A program made the translations under genes and the position numbers. The notes beneath the pieces are model-generated. The model searched no databases. It saw nothing but the letters and a program-made list of their open reading frames with translations, and had not been told where the DNA came from. Positions 8,998 to 18,113 of a DNA stretch of 64,000 nucleotides are shown here, in pieces. Source of the stretch: JBKBKN01 sp046294625 (GTDB lineage: Bacteria; Bacteroidota; Bacteroidia; M30B66); contig JBKBKN010000001.1 of assembly GCA_046294625.1 (NCBI GenBank), positions 124,001 through 188,000 of the forward strand. The letters run 5' to 3'. How positions within the stretch are numbered: position 1 is the first letter of the stretch; the number at the start of each line of letters is the position of its first letter.

Positions 8998-10188
8998 TTA
9001 AGCAATCCGTTTTACTTTTATCTTTTCGATGTTTGCAATATCATCATTAATGGGATTTGGCCAATGCACTAATCCGGGCTGTTTGCCCCTTTCGATACTA
9101 CCAAAGCGATGGTCTATACCCAAGAACCTGGCGCCGTTCAAACAGGCCCAATGAAGTATATCATTAAAGGCAATTTGCGGAAAATGCCTGCGAATGGTTA
9201 AGATTTCGTCGGCAATGGAGAGCGAATCATTTGAAGCAAGACTATCGGTACCAATACAAATGTTGAGCTTATGTTCCTTAAGCATTATAATATCGGGTAG
9301 TCGCTTTTCGATGTAGAGATTGGCGTTGGGGCAAAGACACCAAAACGGGTTTTGGTGAAGGCTTTGAGCTAATTTAACAGATTCAGCATTGGTAAAGGTA
9401 TTGTGTACTAATAGAATGCGTGAAACTTTCTTAAATGCAGGCATAAACCATGCTACAGGATAATCGTGCGGGCATGTCCATTCATTCATCAAGAATCCAT
9501 AAGATTTTAGACGCTCCACCATCGTGCCTTTCCTATGCAGAAACATCTCGTTTTCGGCTTCGCTTTCCTGATGGTGAATAGAAAGTAAACTGCCGGGTTG
9601 CTCAAGCTGTTTAGCAATGAGCTGCATTAAGGGCTTTGAGAGCGAATAGGGGGCATGCGGGCTAATCGAAGCCTGCAGGTTATGCGCATTAGCTGCATCA
9701 AGCAATTCCATTCCTTTTTGAAATGCTCTTTCAGCTTTGTCAGGCGAAAAGGCAAACACTTCGGCAAAGGTGTGATAGTGAACATGGCTGTTGGCCTTTA
9801 CGATGAAAGAATGTGAAGTGTTTGAAATATCGGCCACCGCCACAATCCCTTTTTCATACATGGCTTGGTCGGCTAGTTGCATGGCATCAAGGTCATAAGA
9901 CCATTTTTCTTTGTATCCTTGATAGATTCCGTTAATAAAGGCATCTAAACCCAAGCCCCGGCCAATCTTATCTTTCCACCCGGAAAGCTCAAGGTGGCAA
10001 TGCGCATTGACGAAACCCGGACTGATAACTCCATTAAAATATTCCACTTGCGAAGGCTCACCTTCAAATGCATGATGCTCCACTACATCGCGTATCTTAC
10101 CTTCCTTATCCAGCACCACAAAGCCACTTTGAATAGGAGAGCCATTTAAGGTGTAAATTTCATCGGCGCTGATGATTCTGTACTGCAT
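8998..10188 (-). CDS. Amidohydrolase, TRZ/ATZ-type deaminase family
   Basis: A 396-residue cytoplasmic metal-dependent hydrolase. It has the metal-ligand motif GFVNAHCHLELS (HxH, about residue 63), a second His in SIHHQESEAENEMF, VHNTF, and the catalytic Asp in GTDSLASND (about 314). The fold and motifs are those of S-adenosylhomocysteine/aminofutalosine/guanine deaminase relatives. In Bacteroidota a close family is often annotated as aminofutalosine-deaminase-like (menaquinone pathway), but no menaquinone gene lies nearby, so the substrate is open. A TACTTTCG box (10193-10200) ends 4 nt before the start codon, so the mRNA may be almost leaderless. Confidence 0.88.
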   Translation of the reverse strand: MQYRIISADEIYTLNGSPIQSGFVVLDKEGKIRDVVEHHAFEGEPSQVEYFNGVISPGFVNAHCHLELSGWKDKIGRGLGLDAFINGIYQGYKEKWSYDLDAMQLADQAMYEKGIVAVADISNTSHSFIVKANSHVHYHTFAEVFAFSPDKAERAFQKGMELLDAANAHNLQASISPHAPYSLSKPLMQLIAKQLEQPGSLLSIHHQESEAENEMFLHRKGTMVERLKSYGFLMNEWTCPHDYPVAWFMPAFKKVSRILLVHNTFTNAESVKLAQSLHQNPFWCLCPNANLYIEKRLPDIIMLKEHKLNICIGTDSLASNDSLSIADEILTIRRHFPQIAFNDILHWACLNGARFLGIDHRFGSIERGKQPGLVHWPNPINDDIANIEKIKVKRIA

Positions 10189-10300
10189 GTTGCGAAAGTA
10201 GGCTTAAATTCAATTATAGGATTGCTGCTTTGATAACAAAAGAGCAAACTGTGGAGATCAAACAAGACATGCAATTTTCTGTTTCAAATTAGGCGATTTG

Positions 10301-10322
10301 TTATTGTTTTTTGCAACAATAA
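10301..10322. repeat. Inverted repeat TTATTGTT/AACAATAA upstream of rlmN
   Basis: Perfect 8-bp arms with a 6-nt loop in the divergent region between the amidohydrolase and rlmN. It could be an operator or a weak terminator; nothing decides which. Confidence 0.45.
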
Positions 10323-10343
10323 ACTGGCAAGGAAGCCGTGCTG

Positions 10344-10371
10344 TTGCGCTTCAAGCTTTTGCTTAACTTTG
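10344..10371 (+). promoter_or_regulatory. Candidate rlmN promoter (TTG-N17-TAACTTTG)
   Basis: TTG at 10344-10346 and TAACTTTG at 10364-10371. Transcription would begin at or next to the ATG at 10377, giving a leaderless or near-leaderless mRNA. Confidence 0.5.
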
Positions 10372-10376
10372 TGCTC

Positions 10377-11441
10377 ATGTCAAAGAAAGATATTCGGGCT
10401 TTAAACTTTGCACTGCTTACTGAAGAAATCATGGCTTTAGGTGAGCCTAAATTCCGTGCCAAACAGGTGTATGAGTGGCTATGGCAGAAAGCTGCAAAAG
10501 ACTTTGACAGCATGACCAATCTCAGCAAACTTTTGCGCGAAAAACTAAAAGAGCACTTTAGCATCAATGCCGCCAAGGTGAGTGACGAGCAACGTAGCAG
10601 TGATCGAACCATTAAAAGTGCTTTTAAACTTTATGATGGGAATGTGGTAGAAGGCGTTTTGATTCCAACCACCACGCGAATGACGGCATGTATCTCATCG
10701 CAAGCAGGCTGCAGCCTCACCTGTAAATTTTGCGCAACGGGAAAACTCGATCGTATTCGCAATTTGAATGCTGATGAAATATTTGATCAAGTGGTGGCCA
10801 TTAGAAATCAGGCAGAAAAATATTATCAGATTCCGTTGAGCAATATTGTGTATATGGGCATGGGAGAACCTTTGCTCAATTACGCTAATGTAATGCGCTC
10901 TATTGACAGAATTACTTCGCCGGATGGCTTAGGGATGTCGCCGCAACGCATCACGTTGTCCACAGCAGGCATTGCCAAGATGATTAAGAAACTGGCCGAT
11001 GATGGAGCCAAATTTAATCTCGCCCTTTCGCTGCATGCTGCCAACGATCAGAAACGAAGCGAAATCATGCCGATTAATGATAGCAATACACTTGAAGCCT
11101 TAGAAGATGCGCTCATGTATTTTTATGAAAAAACAGGTACACGACCGACCTTGGAATATATCTTACTTAAAAACTTCAATGATTCATTACAGGATGCCAA
11201 AGAGCTGGAAAGCTTTTGTCGGAAAGTGCCTTCAAAGGTCAATGTGATTGAATACAACCCGATAGAAGGTGGAGAGTTTCAAAAATCTGATGCACAGGTC
11301 ACCGATACTTTTTGTGATTATCTCACATCAAAAGGCATTATCGTGAATGTAAGACATAGTCGAGGGAAGGATATAGACGCCGCTTGTGGCCAATTGGCTA
11401 ATAAAAATAAGCAGGCGTACTTGTTAAAGCAAAAAGCTTGA
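10377..11441 (+). CDS. rlmN: Dual-specificity 23S rRNA A2503 / tRNA A37 C2-methyltransferase
   Basis: A radical-SAM enzyme that methylates C2 of A2503 in 23S rRNA and A37 in some tRNAs. The 354-residue protein has the CxxxCxxC cluster motif in GCSLTCKFCATGKLDRIRN (about residues 117-124), the GMGEPLLNY motif, and the C-terminal cysteine in DIDAACGQLAN that forms the methyl-cysteine intermediate. The start at MSKKDIRALNF fits the -7 box; a longer GTG-initiated frame from 10338 would overlap the promoter. It is followed 16 bp later by an exported unknown. Confidence 0.95.
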   Translation: MSKKDIRALNFALLTEEIMALGEPKFRAKQVYEWLWQKAAKDFDSMTNLSKLLREKLKEHFSINAAKVSDEQRSSDRTIKSAFKLYDGNVVEGVLIPTTTRMTACISSQAGCSLTCKFCATGKLDRIRNLNADEIFDQVVAIRNQAEKYYQIPLSNIVYMGMGEPLLNYANVMRSIDRITSPDGLGMSPQRITLSTAGIAKMIKKLADDGAKFNLALSLHAANDQKRSEIMPINDSNTLEALEDALMYFYEKTGTRPTLEYILLKNFNDSLQDAKELESFCRKVPSKVNVIEYNPIEGGEFQKSDAQVTDTFCDYLTSKGIIVNVRHSRGKDIDAACGQLANKNKQAYLLKQKA

Positions 11442-11457
11442 ATTAGAGACGGGAAGC

Positions 11458-12963
11458 ATGGCAGTAAAACAACTTTCGGTTCTTTCCTTTATCTATTTAC
11501 TATCTATTTCATTATTTGGTCAGAAAAGTGCCTTAACTTGGAGTGACCCAATTGATAAATTTCATCCTAATTATCCTGTAAGTATTGGTGTTTGCAGCGA
11601 TGTATTAGTGTTTAGTCAAGTGATAAATGAAGCCCGAAAAGAGCGGAGAATGCTCATTCTTGATAAGCAAAACTTGTCCATAAGGGAATTCAAACAGTTG
11701 GCAGATTTAAGAGGGTCTTTTCTACATAATTTTATTTTTCAATGGCCATGTGGCTCTTTGCTTATTTCTTCGACACATCAGTCGGAGCAAAGCAAACTGA
11801 TGATATTATTAGAACAGCTTTCGGAACAAGGGATAGTTCGCTCCAACGAATTTGCATTCCAAACTGCAATACGTCCTACCCCCAGCTCAAGAATTGAAGC
11901 TTGCGTGAATAAGGCGCAAAACAAAATTGCTATTTTTCATTTCGAGCAAGTGAGTGTAAATACACCCATTAAACTGCATTTATTGATTGTTGATGATGCG
12001 TTTGAACCAATTAAGGAAGTGGTTGTTGAGTTTCAGGCGCGCAATTATCTACCCGAGCAAACATCTTCCTTGCTCGATGCTGACGGCAACTTACATATTC
12101 TTATGGCTTATCGGGAAGGCGGAGCTACACAATATAAAATTCTGGCCTTACCAATCTTAAGCGACGACATTGTGGAGTATTCACTCGATTTGCCGGAGCG
12201 CAATATTGTCGGGATTAATTTTTCACTCAACGAAAAAGAAGAATTAGTGAGTACGGGTATCTATGCTTCGGAACGTATTAGTCCACAAAGAGCTTTAGGG
12301 CTTTTCTATTTTCGGATAGACCGAGAAACCGGCGATGTGGCTGCCCGTAACCTTCAAGATTTTAATTACAAAATGGAACCCTTGAGTATTCCTGTTGGGT
12401 CTGGGGTAAAGCGAAGCGACTTTCAAAATTTTAAAGTGAAGCGAGTAGAAAATCTTCCGGATGGGAGTTCCATTATGTTTGCCGAGCAAAATTATACGGA
12501 ACAAATTTGCAACAACGATTTTCGCTCAGGCGGCATTGTATGCAACGATGTCGACATCAGCGGCGATATGCTCATTGTGAAATTCAGCGAAAGGGGAGAA
12601 GTATTATGGTTTGAAAAACGTTCAAAGCAAATAGAAACCATTGATACGGAAAGAAAATTTTCAGGTTCGGCTTCTTTTATGAACCGCGATCAGCTACTCT
12701 TGATTTACAATGACCATAAGAAAAACAAGATAAGTGGGAAGGGAAGCCTAGTTCCATTATCATCAGGCCAACTGCATAAAGGAGTGATTCGTTTCAGCTT
12801 CATTCAATCGGCCAACGAAGACCTGAAAAGTTTTGTAATTGACAACAAAGGAATTATAGTACCTGATATTCAGGCCGAGTCAGCACAAGGTGAGCGCTAT
12901 TTAATGAGTATACAAAAAAACAATTTTCGCTTACTTCGCTTAAGACCGGACGTGTTTCAATAG
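11458..12963 (+). CDS. Exported protein of unknown function
   Basis: 501 residues beginning with a clear signal peptide (MAVKQLSVLSFIYLLSISLF, cleavage near GQK). The mature part has no motif I recognise. It alternates short beta-like stretches and phrases such as LDADGNLHILMAYREGG and VKFSERGEVLWFEKR, which suggest a beta-propeller-like protein with internally related blades, but this is only an impression. There is no T9SS sorting tail and no lipobox. It starts 16 bp after rlmN, probably co-transcribed, and overlaps the end of convergent metF by 7 bp. Confidence 0.75.
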   Translation: MAVKQLSVLSFIYLLSISLFGQKSALTWSDPIDKFHPNYPVSIGVCSDVLVFSQVINEARKERRMLILDKQNLSIREFKQLADLRGSFLHNFIFQWPCGSLLISSTHQSEQSKLMILLEQLSEQGIVRSNEFAFQTAIRPTPSSRIEACVNKAQNKIAIFHFEQVSVNTPIKLHLLIVDDAFEPIKEVVVEFQARNYLPEQTSSLLDADGNLHILMAYREGGATQYKILALPILSDDIVEYSLDLPERNIVGINFSLNEKEELVSTGIYASERISPQRALGLFYFRIDRETGDVAARNLQDFNYKMEPLSIPVGSGVKRSDFQNFKVKRVENLPDGSSIMFAEQNYTEQICNNDFRSGGIVCNDVDISGDMLIVKFSERGEVLWFEKRSKQIETIDTERKFSGSASFMNRDQLLLIYNDHKKNKISGKGSLVPLSSGQLHKGVIRFSFIQSANEDLKSFVIDNKGIIVPDIQAESAQGERYLMSIQKNNFRLLRLRPDVFQ

Positions 12964-13910
12964 CAAGCCTTGGCGATACGCTTCACCGCTTCTGATTTAC
13001 CCATGGTGTAGAAATGCACACAGGGCACGCCAGCTTTCATGAGCTCTTTCACTTGCTTGATGCACCATTCTATTCCTATTTCCGCTACCTCTTCGTTTGA
13101 TTTGCAATTTTCTAGTTCATCCGCCAATTCTTCCGGCATGTCTATGTGAAAAGTTTTAGGTAAAAAGCTGATGTGTTTGGTTGTAGTAATAGGCTTCAGA
13201 CCTGGTATGATTGGCACGTTAATACCTATTTTGCGACAAGCGTCCACAAAATTGAAAAACTTTTGGTTATCGAAAAACATTTGTGTGACAATATAATGTG
13301 CTCCCGCATCTACTTTTTGCTTTAAATAGCGCATGTCAGATTTCAAGTTTTGGGCTTCAAAATGCTTTTCAGGATAGCCTGCCACGCCAATGCAAAAATC
13401 AGTGGGGATCGGATCTACCAAATCATCGTCTAGATATTTCCCTTGATTCATTTTGGCAACCTGCTTTACCAAGGTGGTAGCGGTAGCATGGCCATCTTTT
13501 TCAGGAATAAACATCGATTCGCCTTTTACCGGGTCGCCCCGCAAAGCTAATACGTTTTCCATGCCTAAATAGTGCATATCAAGCAAGGCTAATTCCGTAT
13601 CTTGTCGGGTAAAACCGCCGCAAATCAAATGGGGAACAGTGTCTACACCATATTTGTATTTTATGGCTGCACAAATACTAACTGTGCCCGGACGTTTACG
13701 GGTCATGATTTTCTCATGAAGCCCATTGCTTAAACGTTTGTAAACATATTCTTCGCGGTGATAGGTTACGTTGATGAATTTAGGATCAAACTCGAGCAGC
13801 GGTTCAATGCCTTCATACAAATCTTTGATATCCTTCCCCTTCACAGATGGCAACACTTCAAAAGAAAAGAGTGTTCCCTTCGCTTCATTTAAATGATCAG
13901 TTACTTTCAC
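12957..13910 (-). CDS. metF: Methylenetetrahydrofolate reductase
   Basis: Reduces 5,10-methylene-THF to 5-methyl-THF, the methyl donor for methionine synthesis. The 317-residue protein starts at a GTG (KVTDHLNEAKGTLFSFEVLPS) and includes the conserved blocks VTYHREEY, ALRGDPVKGE, VAGYPEKH and TQMFFDN of the FAD-binding TIM barrel. An in-frame TTG at 13928 overlaps the -7 box TATTTTTG (13926-13933) and cannot be translated from that promoter, so GTG 13910 is chosen. Its 3' end overlaps the convergent exported protein by 7 bp. Together with folD at 45 kb it belongs to one-carbon folate metabolism. Confidence 0.95.
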   Translation of the reverse strand: MKVTDHLNEAKGTLFSFEVLPSVKGKDIKDLYEGIEPLLEFDPKFINVTYHREEYVYKRLSNGLHEKIMTRKRPGTVSICAAIKYKYGVDTVPHLICGGFTRQDTELALLDMHYLGMENVLALRGDPVKGESMFIPEKDGHATATTLVKQVAKMNQGKYLDDDLVDPIPTDFCIGVAGYPEKHFEAQNLKSDMRYLKQKVDAGAHYIVTQMFFDNQKFFNFVDACRKIGINVPIIPGLKPITTTKHISFLPKTFHIDMPEELADELENCKSNEEVAEIGIEWCIKQVKELMKAGVPCVHFYTMGKSEAVKRIAKACY

Positions 13911-13925
13911 TCGTTGTAATTTTTG

Positions 13926-13933
13926 CAAAAATA
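13926..13933 (-). promoter_or_regulatory. Candidate -7 box (TATTTTTG) of metF
   Basis: Exact TAnnTTTG match 15 nt before the GTG start; the -33 element is poor. Confidence 0.5.
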
Positions 13934-13966
13934 AATCAAAAGTTCGTGTTCGAAAGCTGCTAAAGC

Positions 13967-14545
13967 TTAATCATCGTTAGGGATGGCTTTCAGACGAAAA
14001 CTTTTGCGTAATTTTAGATAAACAGGCTCATCAATACCGGCACTCCATTCAATAACCAAGCGCAATTTGTAAGCATCGCGGTTGATGACATCTTTAAACT
14101 GTTCTTTGGTGATATTGAGCAAGAATGTAACATTAGTTTGGTTGTTTTGAATGTTTTCAACCGTGCCAATCAATTGCTCTTGTGTAACACCACTGACAAT
14201 GAAAAGGTCTATTTTTTTCATTCTATTAAATGTGGCTACAGCACCTGAGTCAATGGTCAATCCGATGGATTGAATTTCAACTGATTCCACTCTGGTTGGG
14301 AATGTCCTGTTTTTCTCAAATTCATCTTCATTCGAAAAACGAAGATCATTAAGTAGATAAGAAAAAGTCTCATTCCCGATAAATGCGTCCGTTAAAACCG
14401 AATCGGGAAATACCGGAATAGCAAATTGGTGCTCAACACTCAGGTTGAAACTCACTAATCGGTCTAAACGCTTGCATCCCTGATAAATCAAACTGTTGAA
14501 AACAGCCATCAAAACAGCAGAAGTAAAAATCGCCTTTTTTGTCAT
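13967..14545 (-). CDS. Predicted lipoprotein of unknown function
   Basis: 192 residues. The N-terminal hydrophobic segment ends in a cysteine (SLIYQGCKRLDR, Cys about 24), a plausible though imperfect lipobox. The remainder is soluble with no motif I recognise; the later half (GTVENIQNNQTNVTFLLNIT) resembles small beta-sandwich lipoproteins. It sits 57 bp upstream of metF on the same strand and has its own -7 box (TACTTTTG, 14567-14574). A cell-envelope location is inferred from the signal only. Confidence 0.7.
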   Translation of the reverse strand: MTKKAIFTSAVLMAVFNSLIYQGCKRLDRLVSFNLSVEHQFAIPVFPDSVLTDAFIGNETFSYLLNDLRFSNEDEFEKNRTFPTRVESVEIQSIGLTIDSGAVATFNRMKKIDLFIVSGVTQEQLIGTVENIQNNQTNVTFLLNITKEQFKDVINRDAYKLRLVIEWSAGIDEPVYLKLRKSFRLKAIPNDD

Positions 14546-14566
14546 TACTTGAATTGTTTCGTCTTA

Positions 14567-14574
14567 CAAAAGTA
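14567..14574 (-). promoter_or_regulatory. Candidate -7 box (TACTTTTG) of the 192-residue lipoprotein
   Basis: TAnnTTTG match 21 nt before the ATG. Confidence 0.45.
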
Positions 14575-14652
14575 CTAGAATTTGCCAGGCCATAAGAAAA
14601 TTATTTCCGCTATACCCAACATTTCAGCATAAAATTAATCGAAGTGTAAGAC

Positions 14653-16293
14653 TTAGTTTTTAATAATGCGCTTCACAAAGGTGTGCGTGTCGTGCTGCAG
14701 TTGAAGCATATATACCCCATTTTCCAGGCCAGGAAGGAACAATTTGATAGTTTCATCCTTTATCAAATTATTGTGATCATGATTAAATACCCGGCGTCCT
14801 TGCATATCGAATAAGGTGATGTGAACCTTGCCCGATTGCCCACCTTTAATGTGAAGTTCGTTTTGATAAGGATTTGGGTAGACCATCCAGTCACTTGCGG
14901 TTAAGCTAGTAGTAGATAAGGTTGACTCAGCTATAATAATTTTGTTTAATCCAACTAAATAAATCTTGGAGCCCTGTGCTTGAGCTTCGAGTAGCTCAAA
15001 TTCATGATAATCTTCTTGTGGTAATCCGGGAATGTCAACATAAATGCGATAGGTGCCGGCATCTAGCCCGCTGAATTGATAAAATCCGTCTTCATTGGTC
15101 AGAGTATGTCGGGCAAATTCATTGAGCGAAACAGAATAAAGCCAAACACTAACATTGCTCATGGCTTCGCCTTCAGTTGCAGATGCACTGCGCATTACAC
15201 TGTTGGTGAAAAATACAGAGCCACTCACTGAACTGCTACCTGTGAATATAGGGGCCAAGGATAGTCCTACACTGTAGTTCTGGCAAGGAAATGAAATGAT
15301 GGTGGCGTATTGCCATAAATAGGCATTGTTGTAATATTTTGGTAATGCGTTTGGATAAAGTGAGGCATCTGGTGAGACTTTTAACAGATAGGCACCCGCT
15401 TCCACATCATTGAAAAAGTAAGCTCCATCAGATGTAATGGTGTAGGAATCAATCAGGTTGGCCATGGTGGAATCGGTGTTGAAGCCAAACATTTCAACCA
15501 CGCCACTTTGGATTAAATCACCCGCTAATGAAGCAGTACCGCTAATGGCTTGCGGATTCATAGTAATACTTTCTAGAAAGATAGCACTATCAAAATTGGG
15601 ATCACCGGCATCAGAAATAGAAATTTTCAGATGATATGTTTGATTAGCTTCTGCAGAAAATACAGAAGTGAGTACCACGGTGCGGCCATCGTAAGCAAAA
15701 GAATCGATTTCGGCGGTTTCAATGTAGAAATTGGAATTGTCGATATGGTTAATGGAGTTGATCGTAACTGGAATGTTACCATTGATTACGGCAATGTTCT
15801 GCGTGTTGCCATCGGCATCGCTTACAAAAAAGCCAAAAATATCATTGAAGCTGGTGCCAACAAATTCAGGATATTCTTCTGATGCAAATACATAGCGCAC
15901 ACTTACCTGACCCGAAACAGGAGAAGTAAAATCGAATTCCAGAGAAGTAGCATCGTAAGTAGGCCAACCTGCAATTTGTGTGAGCATGGGGTCTCCCGGC
16001 ATATTATTGACCATGTTTAAAAAATGATCCGGAGTATTGTTGATCCCCATCACTCTTCCGGTAGTGATTACTATGCCTTCATTGATGCCGATAACTTGGC
16101 CATTAGTAAATCTGGCGGCTGTATATTGTCCTGCATTGTAGCTCACATTGCTAATCTCAAGACAAGAACCGCCAAGTATAGTTGGGATAAATTGTTGCCA
16201 ATTGGCAGCTGTATCTATTTGTATGGACTGACTTTGCAGCCGAAATTGAAACATTGTAAGGCAGATAATGCCTAAAGCGTAAAGTTTATTCAT
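14653..16293 (-). CDS. Choice-of-anchor L domain protein with T9SS type A sorting tail
   Basis: A 546-residue secreted protein. Signal peptide (MNKLYALGIICLTMFQFRLQSQ), then a choice-of-anchor-L-type domain (about residues 30-250; TGRVMGINN, VRYVFASEEYPEFVG, NDIFGFFVSD). Carboxypeptidase-regulatory/SdrD-like beta domains follow (about 250-450; DAGTYRIYVDIPG), and a C-terminal T9SS signal (about 465-546; WMVYPNPYQNELHIKG...VYMLQLQ...KRIIKN). It should be exported by Sec, secreted by T9SS and attached at the surface. The open frame extends 55 codons upstream into murI, but the ATG at 16293 is the one with the signal peptide. An adhesin or matrix role is only inferred. Confidence 0.88.
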   Translation of the reverse strand: MNKLYALGIICLTMFQFRLQSQSIQIDTAANWQQFIPTILGGSCLEISNVSYNAGQYTAARFTNGQVIGINEGIVITTGRVMGINNTPDHFLNMVNNMPGDPMLTQIAGWPTYDATSLEFDFTSPVSGQVSVRYVFASEEYPEFVGTSFNDIFGFFVSDADGNTQNIAVINGNIPVTINSINHIDNSNFYIETAEIDSFAYDGRTVVLTSVFSAEANQTYHLKISISDAGDPNFDSAIFLESITMNPQAISGTASLAGDLIQSGVVEMFGFNTDSTMANLIDSYTITSDGAYFFNDVEAGAYLLKVSPDASLYPNALPKYYNNAYLWQYATIISFPCQNYSVGLSLAPIFTGSSSVSGSVFFTNSVMRSASATEGEAMSNVSVWLYSVSLNEFARHTLTNEDGFYQFSGLDAGTYRIYVDIPGLPQEDYHEFELLEAQAQGSKIYLVGLNKIIIAESTLSTTSLTASDWMVYPNPYQNELHIKGGQSGKVHITLFDMQGRRVFNHDHNNLIKDETIKLFLPGLENGVYMLQLQHDTHTFVKRIIKN

Positions 16294-16351
16294 GGGTTTA
16301 AGTTTTTGAAAATCAGACACAAGGTTAAGAAAAATGTTTTGAATGATTGCA

Positions 16352-16383
16352 TTTGCATATCCTGCTTTTTTCCATGTATTTTG
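16352..16383 (+). promoter_or_regulatory. Candidate murI promoter (TTTG-N21-TATTTTG)
   Basis: TTTG at 16352-16355 and a near-consensus TATTTTG beginning at 16377. It supports the GTG start at 16388. Confidence 0.4.
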
Positions 16384-16387
16384 CCCT

Positions 16388-17200
16388 GTGGATTCTAGAA
16401 ACAATGCAATAGGCGTATTTGACTCCGGCATCGGCGGGCTCACTGTTTTGAAGGCCATTCATGAGAGTTTACCCAATGAAGACCTAATTTACTTTGGAGA
16501 CACGGCGCATATGCCTTATGGCGATAAATCGGCCGATTTGATAGCGTATTATTCGGAAGGGATTACCCGATTTTTATTGCAAAACCATTGCAAAATGATT
16601 GTCATTGCCTGCAATACAGCTTCGGCTTATGGTTATAAAAAAGCACTTGAAGCAGCCGGCACGGATATTCCTGTAGTGAATGTAGTGGATCCATCGGTAG
16701 ATTTAATCATAAATGATTTTGCCAAGGCAAAGATTGGTGTGATCGGAACAAAAGGCACCATTAATTCTGGGATTTATAAACGTAAACTCAATAAATCCAG
16801 TCCATTGCTTGAAGTTGTTTCACAAGCCACTCCACTGCTGGCACCGATGATCGAAGAAGGTTTTTTTAACAATAAAATTTCACGCACCATTATCAATGCC
16901 TATCTGAGCAAAAAAAGCTTTGAAAAGATTGATGCCATTTTGTTGGCTTGCACGCATTACCCGTTAATTAAAAAAGAGATCGAAGAGTTTTACAAAGGTC
17001 ATACACGGGTGATTGATTCAGCCGAAACAGTGGCTCAGGCTGTTAGAAGTGTTTTAAGTCAAAAAGAGTTACGCGCTCAACGTGAAGCATCAGGCAGTAT
17101 AAAGGCTTACGTATCGGATCTTACACCGGCTTTTGAAAAAAGCACCGAAATCTTTTTTAATAGAAAAATCAGTCTCGAGAAAAAGAATATCTGGTCTTAG
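16388..17200 (+). CDS. murI: Glutamate racemase
   Basis: Makes D-glutamate for peptidoglycan. From the GTG at 16388 the protein is 270 residues, the usual length, beginning DSRNNAIGVFDSGIGGLTVL. The two catalytic cysteines are in VIACNTASAYGY (about 74) and LLACTHYPLI (about 185), each in its conserved context. The upstream ATG at 16343 would place extra residues across the promoter and is rejected. The gene is divergent from the choice-of-anchor-L gene and overlaps the convergent Fe-S gene by 4 bp. Confidence 0.95.
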   Translation: MDSRNNAIGVFDSGIGGLTVLKAIHESLPNEDLIYFGDTAHMPYGDKSADLIAYYSEGITRFLLQNHCKMIVIACNTASAYGYKKALEAAGTDIPVVNVVDPSVDLIINDFAKAKIGVIGTKGTINSGIYKRKLNKSSPLLEVVSQATPLLAPMIEEGFFNNKISRTIINAYLSKKSFEKIDAILLACTHYPLIKKEIEEFYKGHTRVIDSAETVAQAVRSVLSQKELRAQREASGSIKAYVSDLTPAFEKSTEIFFNRKISLEKKNIWS

Positions 17201-17982
17201 AGCTCTTTGGCTTGCGCAATCATTTCTGCAATATCGAGCACTTTAACATCGGCTTCGCGCTCAAAATGTTTTACGCCATCGGTCATCATAGTATTGCAAA
17301 ACGGGCAACCCACTGCTATGATGTTTGAGCTTGTGCCTAATGCTTCTTCTGCACGCTCCACATTAATTTCCTTGTCGCCGGGTTCGGCTTCCTTAAACAT
17401 TTGCGCCCCACCGGCACCACAGCACAAACCACGGGTTTTGCAGCGTTTCATCTCCACCAGTTCGGCATCGAGTTTTTGAATTAGTTCTCGTGGTGCTTCG
17501 TATTCGCCATTGGCGCGTCCTAAGTAGCAAGGATCATGGAAAGTGATTTTTCGTCCTTTATAAGCGCCGCCTTCTACCTTCAGACGACCTTCATTAATCA
17601 GGTTTTGAAGCAATTGAGTATGATGAAGCACTTCGTAATTACCCCCGAGTTCAGGGTATTCGTTTTTCAACGTATTGAAACAATGCGGACAAGCTGTCAC
17701 GATTTTCTGCACTTCATAAGCATTGAGTACCTGAATGTTCATCATGGCTTGCATCTGAAACAAAAACTCGTTTCCGGCTCGTTTTGCAGGGTCGCCGGTG
17801 CAGGACTCTTCTGTGCCCAGTACCGCAAAACTTACTTCGCAGTGCTGAAGGATTTTGGCTAATGCTTTAGTTACTTTTTTAGCACGGTCATCGAAACTTC
17901 CGGCACAACCTACCCAAAATAAATATTCCGGTTTCTCCCCCGAAGCGGCAAAATCCTGCATGGTTCTTATGTTGAGTTGCAT
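17197..17982 (-). CDS. CCG-domain (HdrB/LutA-like) Fe-S protein
   Basis: 261 residues with two cysteine-rich CCG domains. The first has VGCAGSFD, ESCTGDPAKR and ACPHCFNTLK (about residues 24-122); the second has HDPCYLGR, RGLCCGAGGAQM and VGCPFCNTM (about 150-235). Such domains bind a [4Fe-4S] or non-cubane cluster and act in heterodisulfide reductase, glycolate/lactate oxidase and glycerol-3-phosphate dehydrogenase electron transfer. In Bacteroidota a partner with two 4Fe-4S ferredoxin motifs usually lies next to it, but none is present here. Redox role likely; partner unknown. Confidence 0.88.
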   Translation of the reverse strand: MQLNIRTMQDFAASGEKPEYLFWVGCAGSFDDRAKKVTKALAKILQHCEVSFAVLGTEESCTGDPAKRAGNEFLFQMQAMMNIQVLNAYEVQKIVTACPHCFNTLKNEYPELGGNYEVLHHTQLLQNLINEGRLKVEGGAYKGRKITFHDPCYLGRANGEYEAPRELIQKLDAELVEMKRCKTRGLCCGAGGAQMFKEAEPGDKEINVERAEEALGTSSNIIAVGCPFCNTMMTDGVKHFEREADVKVLDIAEMIAQAKEL

Positions 17983-18003
17983 AGTTCAATCAATTAAGGT
18001 GCA

Positions 18004-18011
18004 CAAACCTA
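18004..18011 (-). promoter_or_regulatory. Candidate -7 box (TAGGTTTG) of the CCG-domain gene
   Basis: Exact TAnnTTTG match 21 nt before the ATG. The same TAGGTTTG octamer precedes the methyltransferase and the histidine kinase. Confidence 0.5.
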
Positions 18012-18073
18012 AATAAAAACATGGAAACTTGTATGAGGTTTTCATGGGTTGAAAAAATAGCAATGTTGTAATA

Positions 18074-18100
18074 GTAAAGAAGCTAACAAGCTTACTTTAC
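18074..18100 (-). terminator. Hairpin after the tricorn-type protease gene
   Basis: GTAAAGAAGCT (18074-18084) pairs with AGCTT-A-CTTTAC (18089-18100), 11 bp with a single bulged A and a 4-nt loop, 14 bp after the stop codon on the minus strand. The T-tract is weak. Confidence 0.6.
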
Positions 18101-18113
18101 CTTCGTTCATCTG

